Positions 17,837-25,420 of a stretch of 64,000 nt of DNA are shown here, piece after piece (positions within the stretch are counted from its first letter, which is position 1; every line of letters starts with the position of its first letter). Made by a program: the position numbers and the translations under genes. A model generated the notes under the pieces. That model ran no database searches. It worked only from the letters and a program-made list of their open reading frames with translations, and had not been told where the DNA came from. Where the stretch lies: contig NZ_CP019985.1 in NCBI RefSeq assembly GCF_002250115.1, positions 3,038,001-3,102,000 on the forward strand, in the 5' to 3' direction. The stretch comes from Shouchella clausii. Its GTDB lineage: Bacteria > Bacillota > Bacilli > Bacillales > Bacillaceae_D.

Positions 17837-18355
17837 ATGGGTAAGAAAGTCGCTGTACTTATTACGGATCTCTTTGAAGATGTGGAATACACGGATCCGA
17901 AAGAATCGTTAACGGAAGCAGGCCATAAGTTGGTCACAATTGAAAAAGAAGCAGGCAAAACGGTGACAGGTAAGCAAGGCAATGCAAAAGTTACAATTGA
18001 CAAAAGCATTGACGATGTTCATGTGGACGACTTTGACGCGTTGTTGCTTCCTGGAGGCTTCTCGCCAGACCAACTTCGGGCGGATGACCGCTTTGTCGAA
18101 TTTACGAAAGCATTCGCTCAGGCGGGCAAACCAATTATGGCGATTTGCCACGGCCCACAACTTTTAATCAATGCGGATGTCTTGAAAGGACGGACTGTGA
18201 CAGGGGTCAAACCGATTGTACCTGATCTAAAAAATGCCGGTGCGATATTTAAAGATGAAGAAGTCGTTGTCTGCAACAATAATTTGGTAACAAGTCGGAC
18301 GCCTGATGATTTGCCAGCTTTCAACCGTGAATCGTTAAACGTGTTGGCAGATTAA
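17837..18355 (+). CDS. yfkM: DJ-1/PfpI-family general stress protein YfkM
   Basis: A 172-residue DJ-1/PfpI-family protein, close to B. subtilis YfkM in length and sequence. The nucleophile elbow is AICHGPQ with Cys104. Glu18 in the ITDLFEDVEYT segment is the usual partner acid. The family includes chaperone-like and glyoxal-handling proteins; the reaction of this one is not known. I start at ATG 17837, which gives the YfkM length, with AAAGGATG upstream. ATG 17825 is the alternative. The sigma-B-type promoter upstream fits a general stress role. A bidirectional terminator lies between this gene and the convergent one. Confidence 0.88.
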   Translation: MGKKVAVLITDLFEDVEYTDPKESLTEAGHKLVTIEKEAGKTVTGKQGNAKVTIDKSIDDVHVDDFDALLLPGGFSPDQLRADDRFVEFTKAFAQAGKPIMAICHGPQLLINADVLKGRTVTGVKPIVPDLKNAGAIFKDEEVVVCNNNLVTSRTPDDLPAFNRESLNVLAD

Positions 18356-18365
18356 AGCTACCAAA

Positions 18366-18397
18366 AAAGCGAACCGTTTCCATATACGGTTCGCTTT
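18366..18397. terminator. Bidirectional terminator between yfkM and the MoaC-like gene
   Basis: A 12-bp perfect stem (18366-18377 with 18386-18397) with an 8-base loop has A-rich and T-rich flanks on both sides, so it can serve both convergent genes. Confidence 0.85.
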
Positions 18398-18399
18398 GT

Positions 18400-18846
18400 T
18401 TATGTACGTTTTCTTGAAAGGTAACAAGGACCTAGAACAATGCTTTGAGAAATGGATTTGCAAGAGTCAAATACCGCAAGCGCTGTAACCGTGGCAGCCA
18501 TGAGGGCTTCCGAATCGACAGTTGCAGCATGCCGCGCTTTTACTTCCGCTTCAATCAGCAACTCCCAAACCCCTGATCCAACTTTCCAATCAAAGGAAAT
18601 GGCTACCGCCGATAACGGCTTAAAATGGCAATATGGCAAAACAGAAGATGTCTTTTTTGCCGCGAGCGTGCCCGCCGCCCGTGCGTTTTCAAGCACGGAA
18701 GCCTCGTGCAAGGCGCCTCGTTGCAAACTTTCATAAAGGTCGCGGTTCATTTGCACGCTTGTCTTCGCAATCGCTTGCTGTGATGTTGCATTTGTTTTTG
18801 GCAATTCTGTTAGCCCCGTTCGAGCCCCTTCCTGCTTACGCCACAT
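18400..18846 (-). CDS. Degenerate MoaC-like protein
   Basis: The 148-residue product aligns by eye along most of its length with MoaC, the cyclic pyranopterin monophosphate synthase of molybdenum cofactor synthesis. LAAKKTSSVLPYCH (61-74) corresponds to the QAAKRT..LIPLCH segment, LIEAEVKARH to the second strand, and VFDSCKS (125-131) to IYDMCKA. His74, Asp127 and Lys130 are kept. The position of catalytic Lys51 of E. coli MoaC is Glu48 here (ALHEAS in place of HHKGDV). The conserved C-terminal GGKSG loop is missing, as the protein ends LSRKRT. I start at ATG 18846, since the promoter lies upstream of it. It is probably not a working MoaC. Confidence 0.72.
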   Translation of the reverse strand: MWRKQEGARTGLTELPKTNATSQQAIAKTSVQMNRDLYESLQRGALHEASVLENARAAGTLAAKKTSSVLPYCHFKPLSAVAISFDWKVGSGVWELLIEAEVKARHAATVDSEALMAATVTALAVFDSCKSISQSIVLGPCYLSRKRT

Positions 18847-18883
18847 ACCAACCCTCTTTTCGCTCCGTTCCTTATTTATCCTT

Positions 18884-18913
18884 ATCATAAGCGAGGCCTT
18901 TTAACAAAGTCAA
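18884..18913 (-). promoter_or_regulatory. Sigma-A promoter of the MoaC-like gene
   Basis: On the minus strand TTGACT (18913-18908) and TATGAT (18889-18884) have an 18-base spacer. The -10 box overlaps the more upstream ATG at 18888, which therefore cannot be the translation start. Confidence 0.55.
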
Positions 18914-18929
18914 GTTTCCGTTTGCTTGT

Positions 18930-18982
18930 TTGTTAACCATTTAGTTAAATAGGTTGACAAAAAGCATCGATCTCCTTATAGT
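18930..18982 (+). promoter_or_regulatory. BirA operator and promoter of bioY
   Basis: TTGTTAAC (18930-18937) and GTTGACAA (18953-18960) form an inverted pair 15 bases apart, matching the BirA operator pattern TTGTTAAC-N14-16-GTTAACAA with one change. The right half contains the -35 box TTGACA (18954-18959). A -10 box TATAGT follows at 18977-18982 with a 17-base spacer. Biotinylated BirA bound here would block the polymerase. Confidence 0.85.
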
Positions 18983-19011
18983 AAAAGAAAAACGAAAGGG
19001 AATCGGAAAGC

Positions 19012-19575
19012 ATGAACTTAAAACAACAAATGGCTATTGCCATGATGGCAGCTTTAACAGGGGTTATGGGAGTGGTTCCCTCTATCCCAATAGGTCCAGT
19101 ACCAATTACGATCCAGTCGATTGCACCGATGCTTGCTGGCAGCATTTTGGGAGCTAAACGGGGCGCAGCATCAATGATGCTTTTTCTTCTCCTTGTCGCT
19201 TGCTCGGTCCCGCTTTTGTCAGGGGGACGAGGGGGTGTCGGTCATTTATTCGGCCCGACAGGCGGTTATTTATTTGGCTGGATACTCGTTGCGTTTCTAG
19301 TCGGCTGTTACGTTACTTACGCTAAACGCGTAAACGTTTGGAAACTAATGGCTGTCAATATTATCGTCGGAATGTTTATTCTCTATGGATGCGGAGCGCT
19401 GTACTTGTCGCAAGTGACAGCCACATCTATTAGCGAAGCGCTCATGCTTAATGTCGCTTTTATTCCAGGAGATACGGCAAAAGCAGTGTTGGCTGCTTTC
19501 ATTGCTGTCCGTGTCCGTCATGCCTTAGGTGAAGGAAATGTAGAAAAGGTTATGGCAGAAAAAAGAAGTGCCTAA
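19012..19575 (+). CDS. bioY: Biotin transporter BioY
   Basis: A 187-residue S-component of an ECF-type biotin importer with five or six membrane segments. The family signatures PIGPVPITIQS and GPTGGYLFGW are present. It takes up biotin alone or with a shared EcfAAT module, which is not in this window. Repression by BirA when biotin is plentiful is indicated by the operator over its promoter. It stands alone between two minus-strand genes and ends in a bidirectional terminator. Confidence 0.95.
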   Translation: MNLKQQMAIAMMAALTGVMGVVPSIPIGPVPITIQSIAPMLAGSILGAKRGAASMMLFLLLVACSVPLLSGGRGGVGHLFGPTGGYLFGWILVAFLVGCYVTYAKRVNVWKLMAVNIIVGMFILYGCGALYLSQVTATSISEALMLNVAFIPGDTAKAVLAAFIAVRVRHALGEGNVEKVMAEKRSA

Positions 19576-19616
19576 AAAAAGCTCACGCACGTAGAGACGG
19601 TGCGTGAGCTTTTTTT
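19575..19616. terminator. Bidirectional terminator between bioY and the aldo/keto reductase
   Basis: The 10-bp stem GCTCACGCAC (19581-19590) with GTGCGTGAGC (19600-19609) is flanked by an A run and a T run. Confidence 0.88.
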
Positions 19617-20533
19617 CATGAACGATGTTGCGTGTATTGGCTTTGTTTAGTAATTCGTTCGATGTTGTCAATTTCTGTCTGTAACAGTGGCTTTTCCTTG
19701 CAAGAGCGGGCATTTTGTCTTAGCTGCTCTATCGAGCTGGCACCAGCTACAACTGCTGCTACTGGCGGATGGGCCAAACAATAATCGAAAGCCACTTTTG
19801 TCAAAGAGTATGTTTTTCCGTAAGTTTGCATAAGGACGTCCCGCAATTGTTCAATTTCTTTGACTGAGTAATCCAAGTAACCGTCAGAAGCAGCAGCAAC
19901 CGTATGTAAGGGGCGTTCGCTTAAAATCCCTTTCGCTACTGGGCCACGGGCAACGACGCTAATGCCATTTTCCTCTAAATACGGAAACCATTCTTCTGGA
20001 CGCCTGTCTAAAATGCTGTATTGCATCATAATCGACACAATGGAAGACTGTTCAACATATGTGCGGATCACATTGGGGCGAATCGAGGAAATGCCGTATT
20101 CGCGAATAAGCCCTTCCTGTTTCAGTTCCTCAAATGCTTCTATTGTTTCATCGATTGGATCATCGATGGTTCCGCCGTGGAGTTGGTACAAGTCGATGTA
20201 ATCTGTTTGTAGGCGTTGCAAGCTTGCTTTTGCTGCCTCTTTAATATATTGTTTCGAAGGGTCCCACTCCCAGCCTTGTTTCCCCTTCTCAAAACGATTT
20301 CCAGCCTTTGTGGCTATAATAAAGTCGGAGCGTTTTCCTTTTAATGCTGCGCCAATTATTTTTTCATTCTCCCCATAATCGTACAAGTCGGCCGTATCAA
20401 TATAATTGACTCCAAAGTCTGCCGCCTCAGCAATTATTTCGGTTGCACGGCGTGTATCTGTCCCTAGCGACATTGCTCCAAGGCCGAGTTCGCTTACGTA
20501 AAGCTCCGATTTTCCTAGTCGCCGTTTGTTCAT
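19616..20533 (-). CDS. Aldo/keto reductase
   Basis: A 305-residue NAD(P)H-dependent oxidoreductase with the (alpha/beta)8 barrel of the aldo/keto reductase family. The catalytic set is visible as Asp and Tyr in DTADLYDYGENE, Lys in IATKAGN and His in YQLHGG. It reduces aldehydes or ketones; the substrate is unknown. I start at the ATG at 20533 (MNKRRLG), which has AGGGGTGAT in front, instead of the ATG at 20557. It is monocistronic and convergent with bioY. Confidence 0.93.
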   Translation of the reverse strand: MNKRRLGKSELYVSELGLGAMSLGTDTRRATEIIAEAADFGVNYIDTADLYDYGENEKIIGAALKGKRSDFIIATKAGNRFEKGKQGWEWDPSKQYIKEAAKASLQRLQTDYIDLYQLHGGTIDDPIDETIEAFEELKQEGLIREYGISSIRPNVIRTYVEQSSIVSIMMQYSILDRRPEEWFPYLEENGISVVARGPVAKGILSERPLHTVAAASDGYLDYSVKEIEQLRDVLMQTYGKTYSLTKVAFDYCLAHPPVAAVVAGASSIEQLRQNARSCKEKPLLQTEIDNIERITKQSQYTQHRS

Positions 20534-20581
20534 CGTTATCACCCCTACTTTTGTCATTCCCGCTTTTCTTTATTATTAACC

Positions 20582-20611
20582 TGAATACGAGTTAGGGACA
20601 AGTCATAAGAT
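20582..20611 (+). promoter_or_regulatory. Candidate sigma-E promoter of spoIVFA-spoIVFB
   Basis: TGAATAC (20582-20588), 15 bases, then CATAAGAT (20604-20611) resemble the mother-cell sigma-E consensus (ATA at -35, CATACAAT at -10). The B. subtilis operon is sigma-E controlled. Confidence 0.5.
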
Positions 20612-20639
20612 GTACAAATCGATGAGAGGGGCCTGTAAA

Positions 20640-21368
20640 ATGGATAGAAGGAAAAAAATCCAAAAAAAGATCGCCGCTAGAAGGCAAGCTGCTCCAAAAC
20701 GAAACACTGCCTTAAATGAGGCGCCGCTTTCTCCTGAAAAAGGCGCTAATTTGCTGCCACAAAAGCGCCAGTCAGGAATACGCCGTTTTGTTATGCAATT
20801 GGCCATCTCCGGATGCTTGTTTTTTATGATCGGCATTATTTATCAATCAGGCAATGAGCGCGTACAGCCTGTGCAAGCATTTGTTGAACAAACATTTAAC
20901 CAGCATTTTCAATTTGCTGCTGTTTCTGCTTTTTTTGAAAAGCATTTAGGGTCGCCCCTTCATTTGCTTCCAGAGCAACGTGCCTCTGAAGAAGAAAAAG
21001 AACCACTCGATTACGCTTATCCTGCATCAGGTGTTATTCGCGAAAGCTTTGATAAAGACGGCAAAGGCATTTTGCTTGAAACGGGACTAGGCGAAGAAGT
21101 AAAGGCAGTTAAAGGAGGCCATGTGATTCGTGTGACGACAAGCGAAGAATCTGAGTTGGGCAATCTGATTGAACTTCAACATCCCGATGGCACATCCTCG
21201 ATATACGGTATGCTTGATGATGTTTCTGTCCATCCATATGATATTTTAGAAAGCGGAGCGGTGCTGGGGACCGTATCATCTGATGAAAATCAGGCAGGCA
21301 TCTTTTACTTTGCTATTCGGCAAGGAGATGACTATATTGATCCCAGCGAAGTGATGAATTTTGATTGA
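20640..21368 (+). CDS. spoIVFA: Stage IV sporulation protein FA
   Basis: A 242-residue bitopic protein with a basic cytoplasmic start, one membrane segment (about residues 50-67) and a C-terminal M23/LytM-like domain (DYAYPASGVIRESF to FYFAIRQGDDYIDP). The M23 metal ligands are not evident, as expected for SpoIVFA. It holds SpoIVFB inactive in the outer forespore membrane until the SpoIVB signal arrives. I start at the ATG at 20640, with GAGAGGGG upstream. The 3' end overlaps spoIVFB by 8 bases. Confidence 0.9.
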   Translation: MDRRKKIQKKIAARRQAAPKRNTALNEAPLSPEKGANLLPQKRQSGIRRFVMQLAISGCLFFMIGIIYQSGNERVQPVQAFVEQTFNQHFQFAAVSAFFEKHLGSPLHLLPEQRASEEEKEPLDYAYPASGVIRESFDKDGKGILLETGLGEEVKAVKGGHVIRVTTSEESELGNLIELQHPDGTSSIYGMLDDVSVHPYDILESGAVLGTVSSDENQAGIFYFAIRQGDDYIDPSEVMNFD

Positions 21369-22206
21369 ACTTATAAAAAAAGTTCGCGTACATCCCCTAT
21401 TTTGGCTCGTCATTGCTGCTGGCATCATCACCGGTCATTTTAAGGAAGTATTGATGGTGTTCGTCATTGTGTTTGTCCATGAAATGGGGCATTCAGTAGC
21501 GGCCTATATGCTTAAATGGGATATTAAAAAAATCGAGCTTCTTCCTTTTGGCGGTGCTGCGCAAGTGGAAGAAAACGGAACGAAACCAATTAAAGAGGAA
21601 ATGGCCATTGTCTTGGCAGGACCGCTTCAGCACTTATGGTTATGGGCATTGTCTTTTGCCTTGGTGGGGCAGCCTTTTTGGTCTGAGAGCGACCATGAAC
21701 TGTTTGTGGCCCATAACGCCGCGATTGTCTTGTTTAATTTGTTGCCTATTTATCCACTTGATGGCGGAAGGATGGTACAACTTGCTTGTTTAGCTGTTTG
21801 GCCGTACAAGCGGGCGATGGCAGCTAGCCTTGGGATTTCGGTTGGGTTTTTGGCCGTAGCGCTGTCAATCATGCTGTTTTTGCCCTTTCACCTTAATTTG
21901 TTCGTGATTCTTTCTTTCTTGGCACTGACGAATGGATTGGAATTCAAGCAGCGGAACTATCGATTTATGCGGTTTTTAATGGCAAAACAAACAGATCGTG
22001 CGACGAAATCTATACATGCCAGGGTTTCTGGGCAGCTGCCCATTCGTGATGCCCTGGCGCTTTTACGGAGGGGCCAAGTGCAGTTGTTTGTAATAGAAGA
22101 TGGCGGCAATCGGTACACAGTGGCAGAAAAAGAGCTTTTGCAAGCCTATTTTGCGGAAGCGAAACTTCATGCACCAGTAAGGACATTAGTGCCTCCAGCC
22201 GTGTAA
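21361..22206 (+). CDS. spoIVFB: Stage IV sporulation intramembrane metalloprotease FB
   Basis: A 281-residue site-2-type protease (M50B) that cleaves pro-sigma-K in the membrane around the forespore. The zinc ligands are His40 and His44 in HEMGH and Asp134 in PLDGGR. Six hydrophobic segments precede a soluble CBS-like C-terminal part (from about 200). The gene starts with TTG inside the end of spoIVFA, which suggests translational coupling and equal stoichiometry. Confidence 0.94.
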   Translation: MIELIKKVRVHPLFWLVIAAGIITGHFKEVLMVFVIVFVHEMGHSVAAYMLKWDIKKIELLPFGGAAQVEENGTKPIKEEMAIVLAGPLQHLWLWALSFALVGQPFWSESDHELFVAHNAAIVLFNLLPIYPLDGGRMVQLACLAVWPYKRAMAASLGISVGFLAVALSIMLFLPFHLNLFVILSFLALTNGLEFKQRNYRFMRFLMAKQTDRATKSIHARVSGQLPIRDALALLRRGQVQLFVIEDGGNRYTVAEKELLQAYFAEAKLHAPVRTLVPPAV

Positions 22207-22209
22207 CAA

Positions 22210-22238
22210 TTGTATCTCCTTTTGGCTTCGCGTAAAAT
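22210..22238 (+). promoter_or_regulatory. Putative sigma-A promoter of rng
   Basis: TTGTAT (22210-22215) and TAAAAT (22233-22238) with a 17-base spacer. The transcript would start near 22245, inside the inverted repeat described separately. Confidence 0.45.
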
Positions 22239-22259
22239 AGTAAACAAGCCAAAAAGGAG
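22216..22259 (+). promoter_or_regulatory. Inverted repeat covering the rng ribosome binding site
   Basis: The arm 22216-22228 pairs with 22246-22259 over 13 bp with a single bulged A, around a 17-base loop. The 3' arm contains AAGGAG, the rng ribosome binding site, so an RNA that includes both arms would hide it. Confidence 0.6.
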
Positions 22260-22266
22260 CGTAAAC

Positions 22267-23760
22267 ATGGAGCAATCGATTGTCATTACGAAAGGGATCA
22301 ATAAACGCGAAGCCGTCCTTTTGGAAAACACTGAGGTGGTTGAATGGTTTTTTGAAAGCAATGACCGCCCCCAAATGGTTGGCAGCGTCTTTTTAGGTAA
22401 AGTCGAAAGAGTCCTTCCTGGCATGGAGGCTGCTTTTGTTGATATTGGCACAGGCAAGAACGGGTTTTTGCACCGTGATGAACTTCTCGCTTTCCATCTG
22501 GACCCGAGCGACTTAACGGAAAAGCAAACAAAAAGCATTTCCCAGTTTGTATCGCCAGGCGATACAATTGCCGTGCAAGTGACAAAAGAAGGGACGAACG
22601 AGAAAGGGCCTCGTTTGTCAGGCGTTGTGTCTATCCCGGGAAAATATGTTGTTTATATGCCAGAAGGCGCGTATGTCGCCGTGTCACGGCGGATTGAATC
22701 AGACCATATCCGAGCTTCCCTACACACTGCTTTAGAAAATAAGCTTCAGCACAATGAAGGTGCGATTGTCCGGACTGCCGCAGCAGATGCCCCGATTGAA
22801 GAAGTAGAACGTGACTTGGTGTTTTTACGGACGCTGTGGCAAAAAACGCTCCGCCATCAAGAACAGGCGCCAGCGCTCATTTATCAAGCAGCTACTTTAG
22901 TGGAAACGTTACTTTTAGGCTATCTTAATGAGCATGTCACAGAAGTGGTCGTCGATGACATTGATGATTACCGTCTTATGAAGCAACTGGTTAAAACAAG
23001 CGATAAAGAAAAAGTTAAACTGTATGCGCACAAAGGCTCTTCGTTCCAGTCAGCACGAATTAGCGCCCAATTGGCCAAAGCGCAAAAGCGTCGTGTTTGG
23101 CTAAAAAACGGTGCTTTTCTCGTCATTGACGAAACGGAGGCGATGACCGTTATTGATGTCAATACAGGCAAGTTTACCGGCAAATTTGCACAAAGCGAGA
23201 CTGTCCTTGCTGTCAATAAACTGGCAGCGGTAGAAGCAGCGAAACAAATTCGCCTCCGTAATTGCAGCGGCATCATTGTGATCGATTTTATTGACATGCA
23301 GAGTGACTCAGACCGCTTGGCTGTCCAGCAGACAATGGAACGGGCCCTAAAAAAAGACAGGGTCAAAACAAGTGTCCGTGGTTTTACAAAATTAGGCTTG
23401 CTTGAAATGACACGGAAGAAAACACGCCTATCGATGGCAAAAACCTTAACTGTGGAGTGTAAGGCATGCGCGGGCACAGGCGCTGTGCTGGCAGGCCATG
23501 GCCACGCTTTTATGCTTGAAAGACTTATATTGGAAGAGCAAGCGGAAGCGCTCGTTGTCGCCTTAACAGCTGAACTGCGGTCGCTTTTAGTCGGGGTTGG
23601 CGACCTGTATAAGGAGCGGCTTGAGTCATTGGCCGGCTTAACGTTGCTTCTCGTAACAGACAACTCATTGCCACAGGCCAAGCCTTACTCGATCGATTTT
23701 GCAGGTTCTTATGAAGAAGCACAGAAACGCTTTGCCACCATGGCACAAGCAATTGACTAG
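22267..23760 (+). CDS. rng: Rne/Rng-family ribonuclease
   Basis: A 497-residue endoribonuclease of the RNase E/G family, acting in RNA processing and decay. It has an N-terminal S1 domain (about 35-130), the catalytic DNase I-like core with metal aspartates in VIDVNTGKFTG and IVIDFIDMQ, and the zinc-link motif CKACAGTG. B. subtilis lacks RNase E/G, although many other Firmicutes have it. The start at ATG 22267 has AAAAAGGAG upstream. It lies between spoIVFB and rplU. Confidence 0.95.
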   Translation: MEQSIVITKGINKREAVLLENTEVVEWFFESNDRPQMVGSVFLGKVERVLPGMEAAFVDIGTGKNGFLHRDELLAFHLDPSDLTEKQTKSISQFVSPGDTIAVQVTKEGTNEKGPRLSGVVSIPGKYVVYMPEGAYVAVSRRIESDHIRASLHTALENKLQHNEGAIVRTAAADAPIEEVERDLVFLRTLWQKTLRHQEQAPALIYQAATLVETLLLGYLNEHVTEVVVDDIDDYRLMKQLVKTSDKEKVKLYAHKGSSFQSARISAQLAKAQKRRVWLKNGAFLVIDETEAMTVIDVNTGKFTGKFAQSETVLAVNKLAAVEAAKQIRLRNCSGIIVIDFIDMQSDSDRLAVQQTMERALKKDRVKTSVRGFTKLGLLEMTRKKTRLSMAKTLTVECKACAGTGAVLAGHGHAFMLERLILEEQAEALVVALTAELRSLLVGVGDLYKERLESLAGLTLLLVTDNSLPQAKPYSIDFAGSYEEAQKRFATMAQAID

Positions 23761-23781
23761 GAAAGTCATTTATGCTATGAT
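23753..23781 (+). promoter_or_regulatory. Sigma-A promoter of the rplU operon
   Basis: TTGACT (23753-23758) and TATGAT (23776-23781) with a 17-base spacer. The -35 box lies within the last codons of rng. Confidence 0.75.
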
Positions 23782-23786
23782 GGGGC

Positions 23787-23888
23787 TTGTTGGTGATTTG
23801 GAGAAGCACCCAATGAACTTACAACCGCGCAGAGTAGGCGTTTAAATGGCATGTCCTGCCTATGATGGCGAGTCTGATGTTATGAGGA
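23787..23888 (+). ncRNA. Ribosomal protein L21 leader
   Basis: The roughly 100-base untranslated leader before rplU contains successive GC-rich complementary segments (GCTTGTTGGTG and GAAGCACCC, CGCAGAGTAGGCG, GGCATGTCCTGCC). It ends in TGATGTTATGAGGAGG. Position and content match the L21 leader family of Firmicutes, thought to bind L21 for feedback control. I did not fold it. Confidence 0.75.
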
Positions 23889-23898
23889 GGTGCAAACA

Positions 23899-24207
23899 GT
23901 GTACGCAATTATTGAGACTGGCGGAAAGCAAATCAAAGTAGAAGAAGGCCAAGAAATCTACGTTGAAAAATTAGACGCAGAGGCTGGCGAAGAAGTGAGC
24001 TTTGACAAAGTTCTTTTTGTAGGAGGCGAATCGGCGAAAGTCGGCGCTCCGTTTGTAGAAGGTGCATCTGTTACGGGAACGGTTGAAAAACACGGTCGTA
24101 ACAAAAAAATCATCGTCTATAAAATGAAAGCGAAAAAGAACTATCGTCGCAAGCAAGGCCATCGTCAACCTTACACAAAAGTTGTGATCGGAAAAATCAA
24201 CGGTTAA
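23899..24207 (+). CDS. rplU: 50S ribosomal protein L21
   Basis: A 102-residue large-subunit protein, [11 protein letters not shown] at the start and [17 protein letters not shown] near the end. The GTG at 23899 gives the normal length and has AGGAGG 8 bases upstream. The GTG at 23890 lies within that ribosome binding site. First gene of rplU-prp-rpmA. Confidence 0.97.
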   Translation: MYAIIETGGKQIKVEEGQEIYVEKLDAEAGEEVSFDKVLFVGGESAKVGAPFVEGASVTGTVEKHGRNKKIIVYKMKAKKNYRRKQGHRQPYTKVVIGKING

Positions 24208-24212
24208 TCCCG

Positions 24213-24551
24213 ATGATATATGTTCGCATGCAACATAATGAGCATGACGATATCATCGCTTTTACGATGAGCGGACATGCAGAAGCTGGCCCTTACGGCC
24301 AAGACATCGTCTGTGCCGGCGTATCCGCTGTTTCCATCGGAACGGTCAATGCTGTCCAGTCCTTATGTGGAGTTGATCTTGTTGTTAGCTCAAAAGGAGA
24401 GGGTGGCTATCTTGACTGCGCTGTTCCTGAAGGGCTTGACGTACGGACATATGAAGATGTGCAGCTGTTGTTAAAAGGGATGGAATTGTCATTTTTGTCA
24501 ATGGCTGACGCTTATCAAACGTTTATTACGGTTGAAATAGACAGGAGGTGA
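24213..24551 (+). CDS. prp: Ribosomal-processing cysteine protease Prp
   Basis: A 112-residue cysteine protease that removes the N-terminal extension of ribosomal protein L27. His22 (GHAEAGPYG) and Cys34 ([10 protein letters not shown]) form the catalytic pair. It has no strong ribosome binding site and starts 5 bases after rplU, so it is probably translated by coupling. The end falls just before the rpmA ribosome binding site. B. subtilis calls the gene ysxB. Confidence 0.95.
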
Positions 24552-24556
24552 TTTCC

Positions 24557-24835
24557 ATGTTGAAAATGGACCTTCAATTTTTCGCATCGAAAAAAGGGGT
24601 AGGTAGCACAAAGAACGGCCGTGACTCCCACTCAAAACGCCTTGGTGCAAAACGTGCAGACGGGCAAGCGGTAACGGGCGGTTCTATCCTCGTGCGCCAA
24701 CGCGGCACACGCGTATATCCTGGTGAGAATGTCGGCAAAGGTGGCGACGACACATTGTTCGCTAAAATTGACGGCGTTGTGAAATATGAGCGTGTCGGAC
24801 GTGACCGCAAAAAAGTAAGTGTATACCCAGCGTAA
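24557..24835 (+). CDS. rpmA: 50S ribosomal protein L27 with cleavable extension
   Basis: A 92-residue protein. It starts [14 protein letters not shown]: the extension up to FF is removed by Prp in Firmicutes so that ASKKG reaches the peptidyl-transferase centre. The ATG at 24557 has AGGAGGTGATTTCC in front and is preferred over the upstream start at 24548. The adjacent prp gene supports processing. A terminator follows. Confidence 0.97.
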
Positions 24836-24842
24836 AGCTAAT

Positions 24843-24878
24843 AAAAAAACAGTTCTTTTCATAAAGAGCTGTTTTTTT
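24843..24878 (+). terminator. Rho-independent terminator after rpmA
   Basis: ACAGTTCTT pairs with AGAGCTGT (24849-24857 with 24864-24872, one G-T pair). A-rich and T-rich flanks extend the stem. Confidence 0.85.
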
Positions 24879-25060
24879 AATTTGTTCTATATGAAAAAAT
24901 GATTAAAAAGTACTATTATTTTTAGCAGCTTTTGGAATAGATTTCCGTCTTAACACTAATTTTTCCTATTAGACTATTAAAAGCGAAAAAGATGAAGTAA
25001 ACTAGATTTATGCGCATAAAAAGGAAGAAATAGGAACTGCTTAAGAAGGAGACGTGAAGA

Positions 25061-25351
25061 ATGAAATCAACAGGTATCGTACGCAAACTGGACCAACTAG
25101 GTCGAATTGTAATCCCGAAAGAGCTTCGCAGCATGCTGAATATTGAAATTAAAACTCCGCTTGCGATACTAATTGATGGAGACCAAATCGTTTTAGAAAA
25201 ATATCAGCCATACAAAGCATGTATGGTTACAGGCGAAAGTTCTGATGAAAATTTGACACTTGCAAACGGAAATATTGTTTTAAGCAAAGAAGGAGCAGAG
25301 CAAATTATTAAAGAACTGCAACAACAGCTTGAAAGCACCGCAAGCCGCTAA
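25061..25351 (+). CDS. AbrB-family transition-state regulator
   Basis: A 96-residue DNA-binding protein with the swapped-hairpin AbrB domain: MKSTGIVRKLDQLGRIVIPKE split over residues 1-21, then ILIDGDQIVLEKY. The C-terminal half (CMVTGESSDENL, LSKEGAEQIIKEL) matches the AbrB/Abh multimerisation domain. It may be AbrB itself or a paralogue such as Abh. Targets would be stationary-phase genes. AAGGAGA stands upstream of the ATG. The stop codon lies within a terminator stem. Confidence 0.93.
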   Translation: MKSTGIVRKLDQLGRIVIPKELRSMLNIEIKTPLAILIDGDQIVLEKYQPYKACMVTGESSDENLTLANGNIVLSKEGAEQIIKELQQQLESTASR

Positions 25352-25367
25352 GGTTTCGGTGTTTTTC
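25332..25367 (+). terminator. Terminator overlapping the end of the abrB-like gene
   Basis: GCACCG (25335-25340) pairs with CGGTGT (25357-25362), extended by A-T pairs, and is followed by TTTTT. The last codons and the stop form part of the hairpin. Confidence 0.6.
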
Positions 25368-25420
25368 TATTGCCGAAACATTGTATACTAAAAAGAACTC
25401 GTATAGGAAGAGGGGATCAA

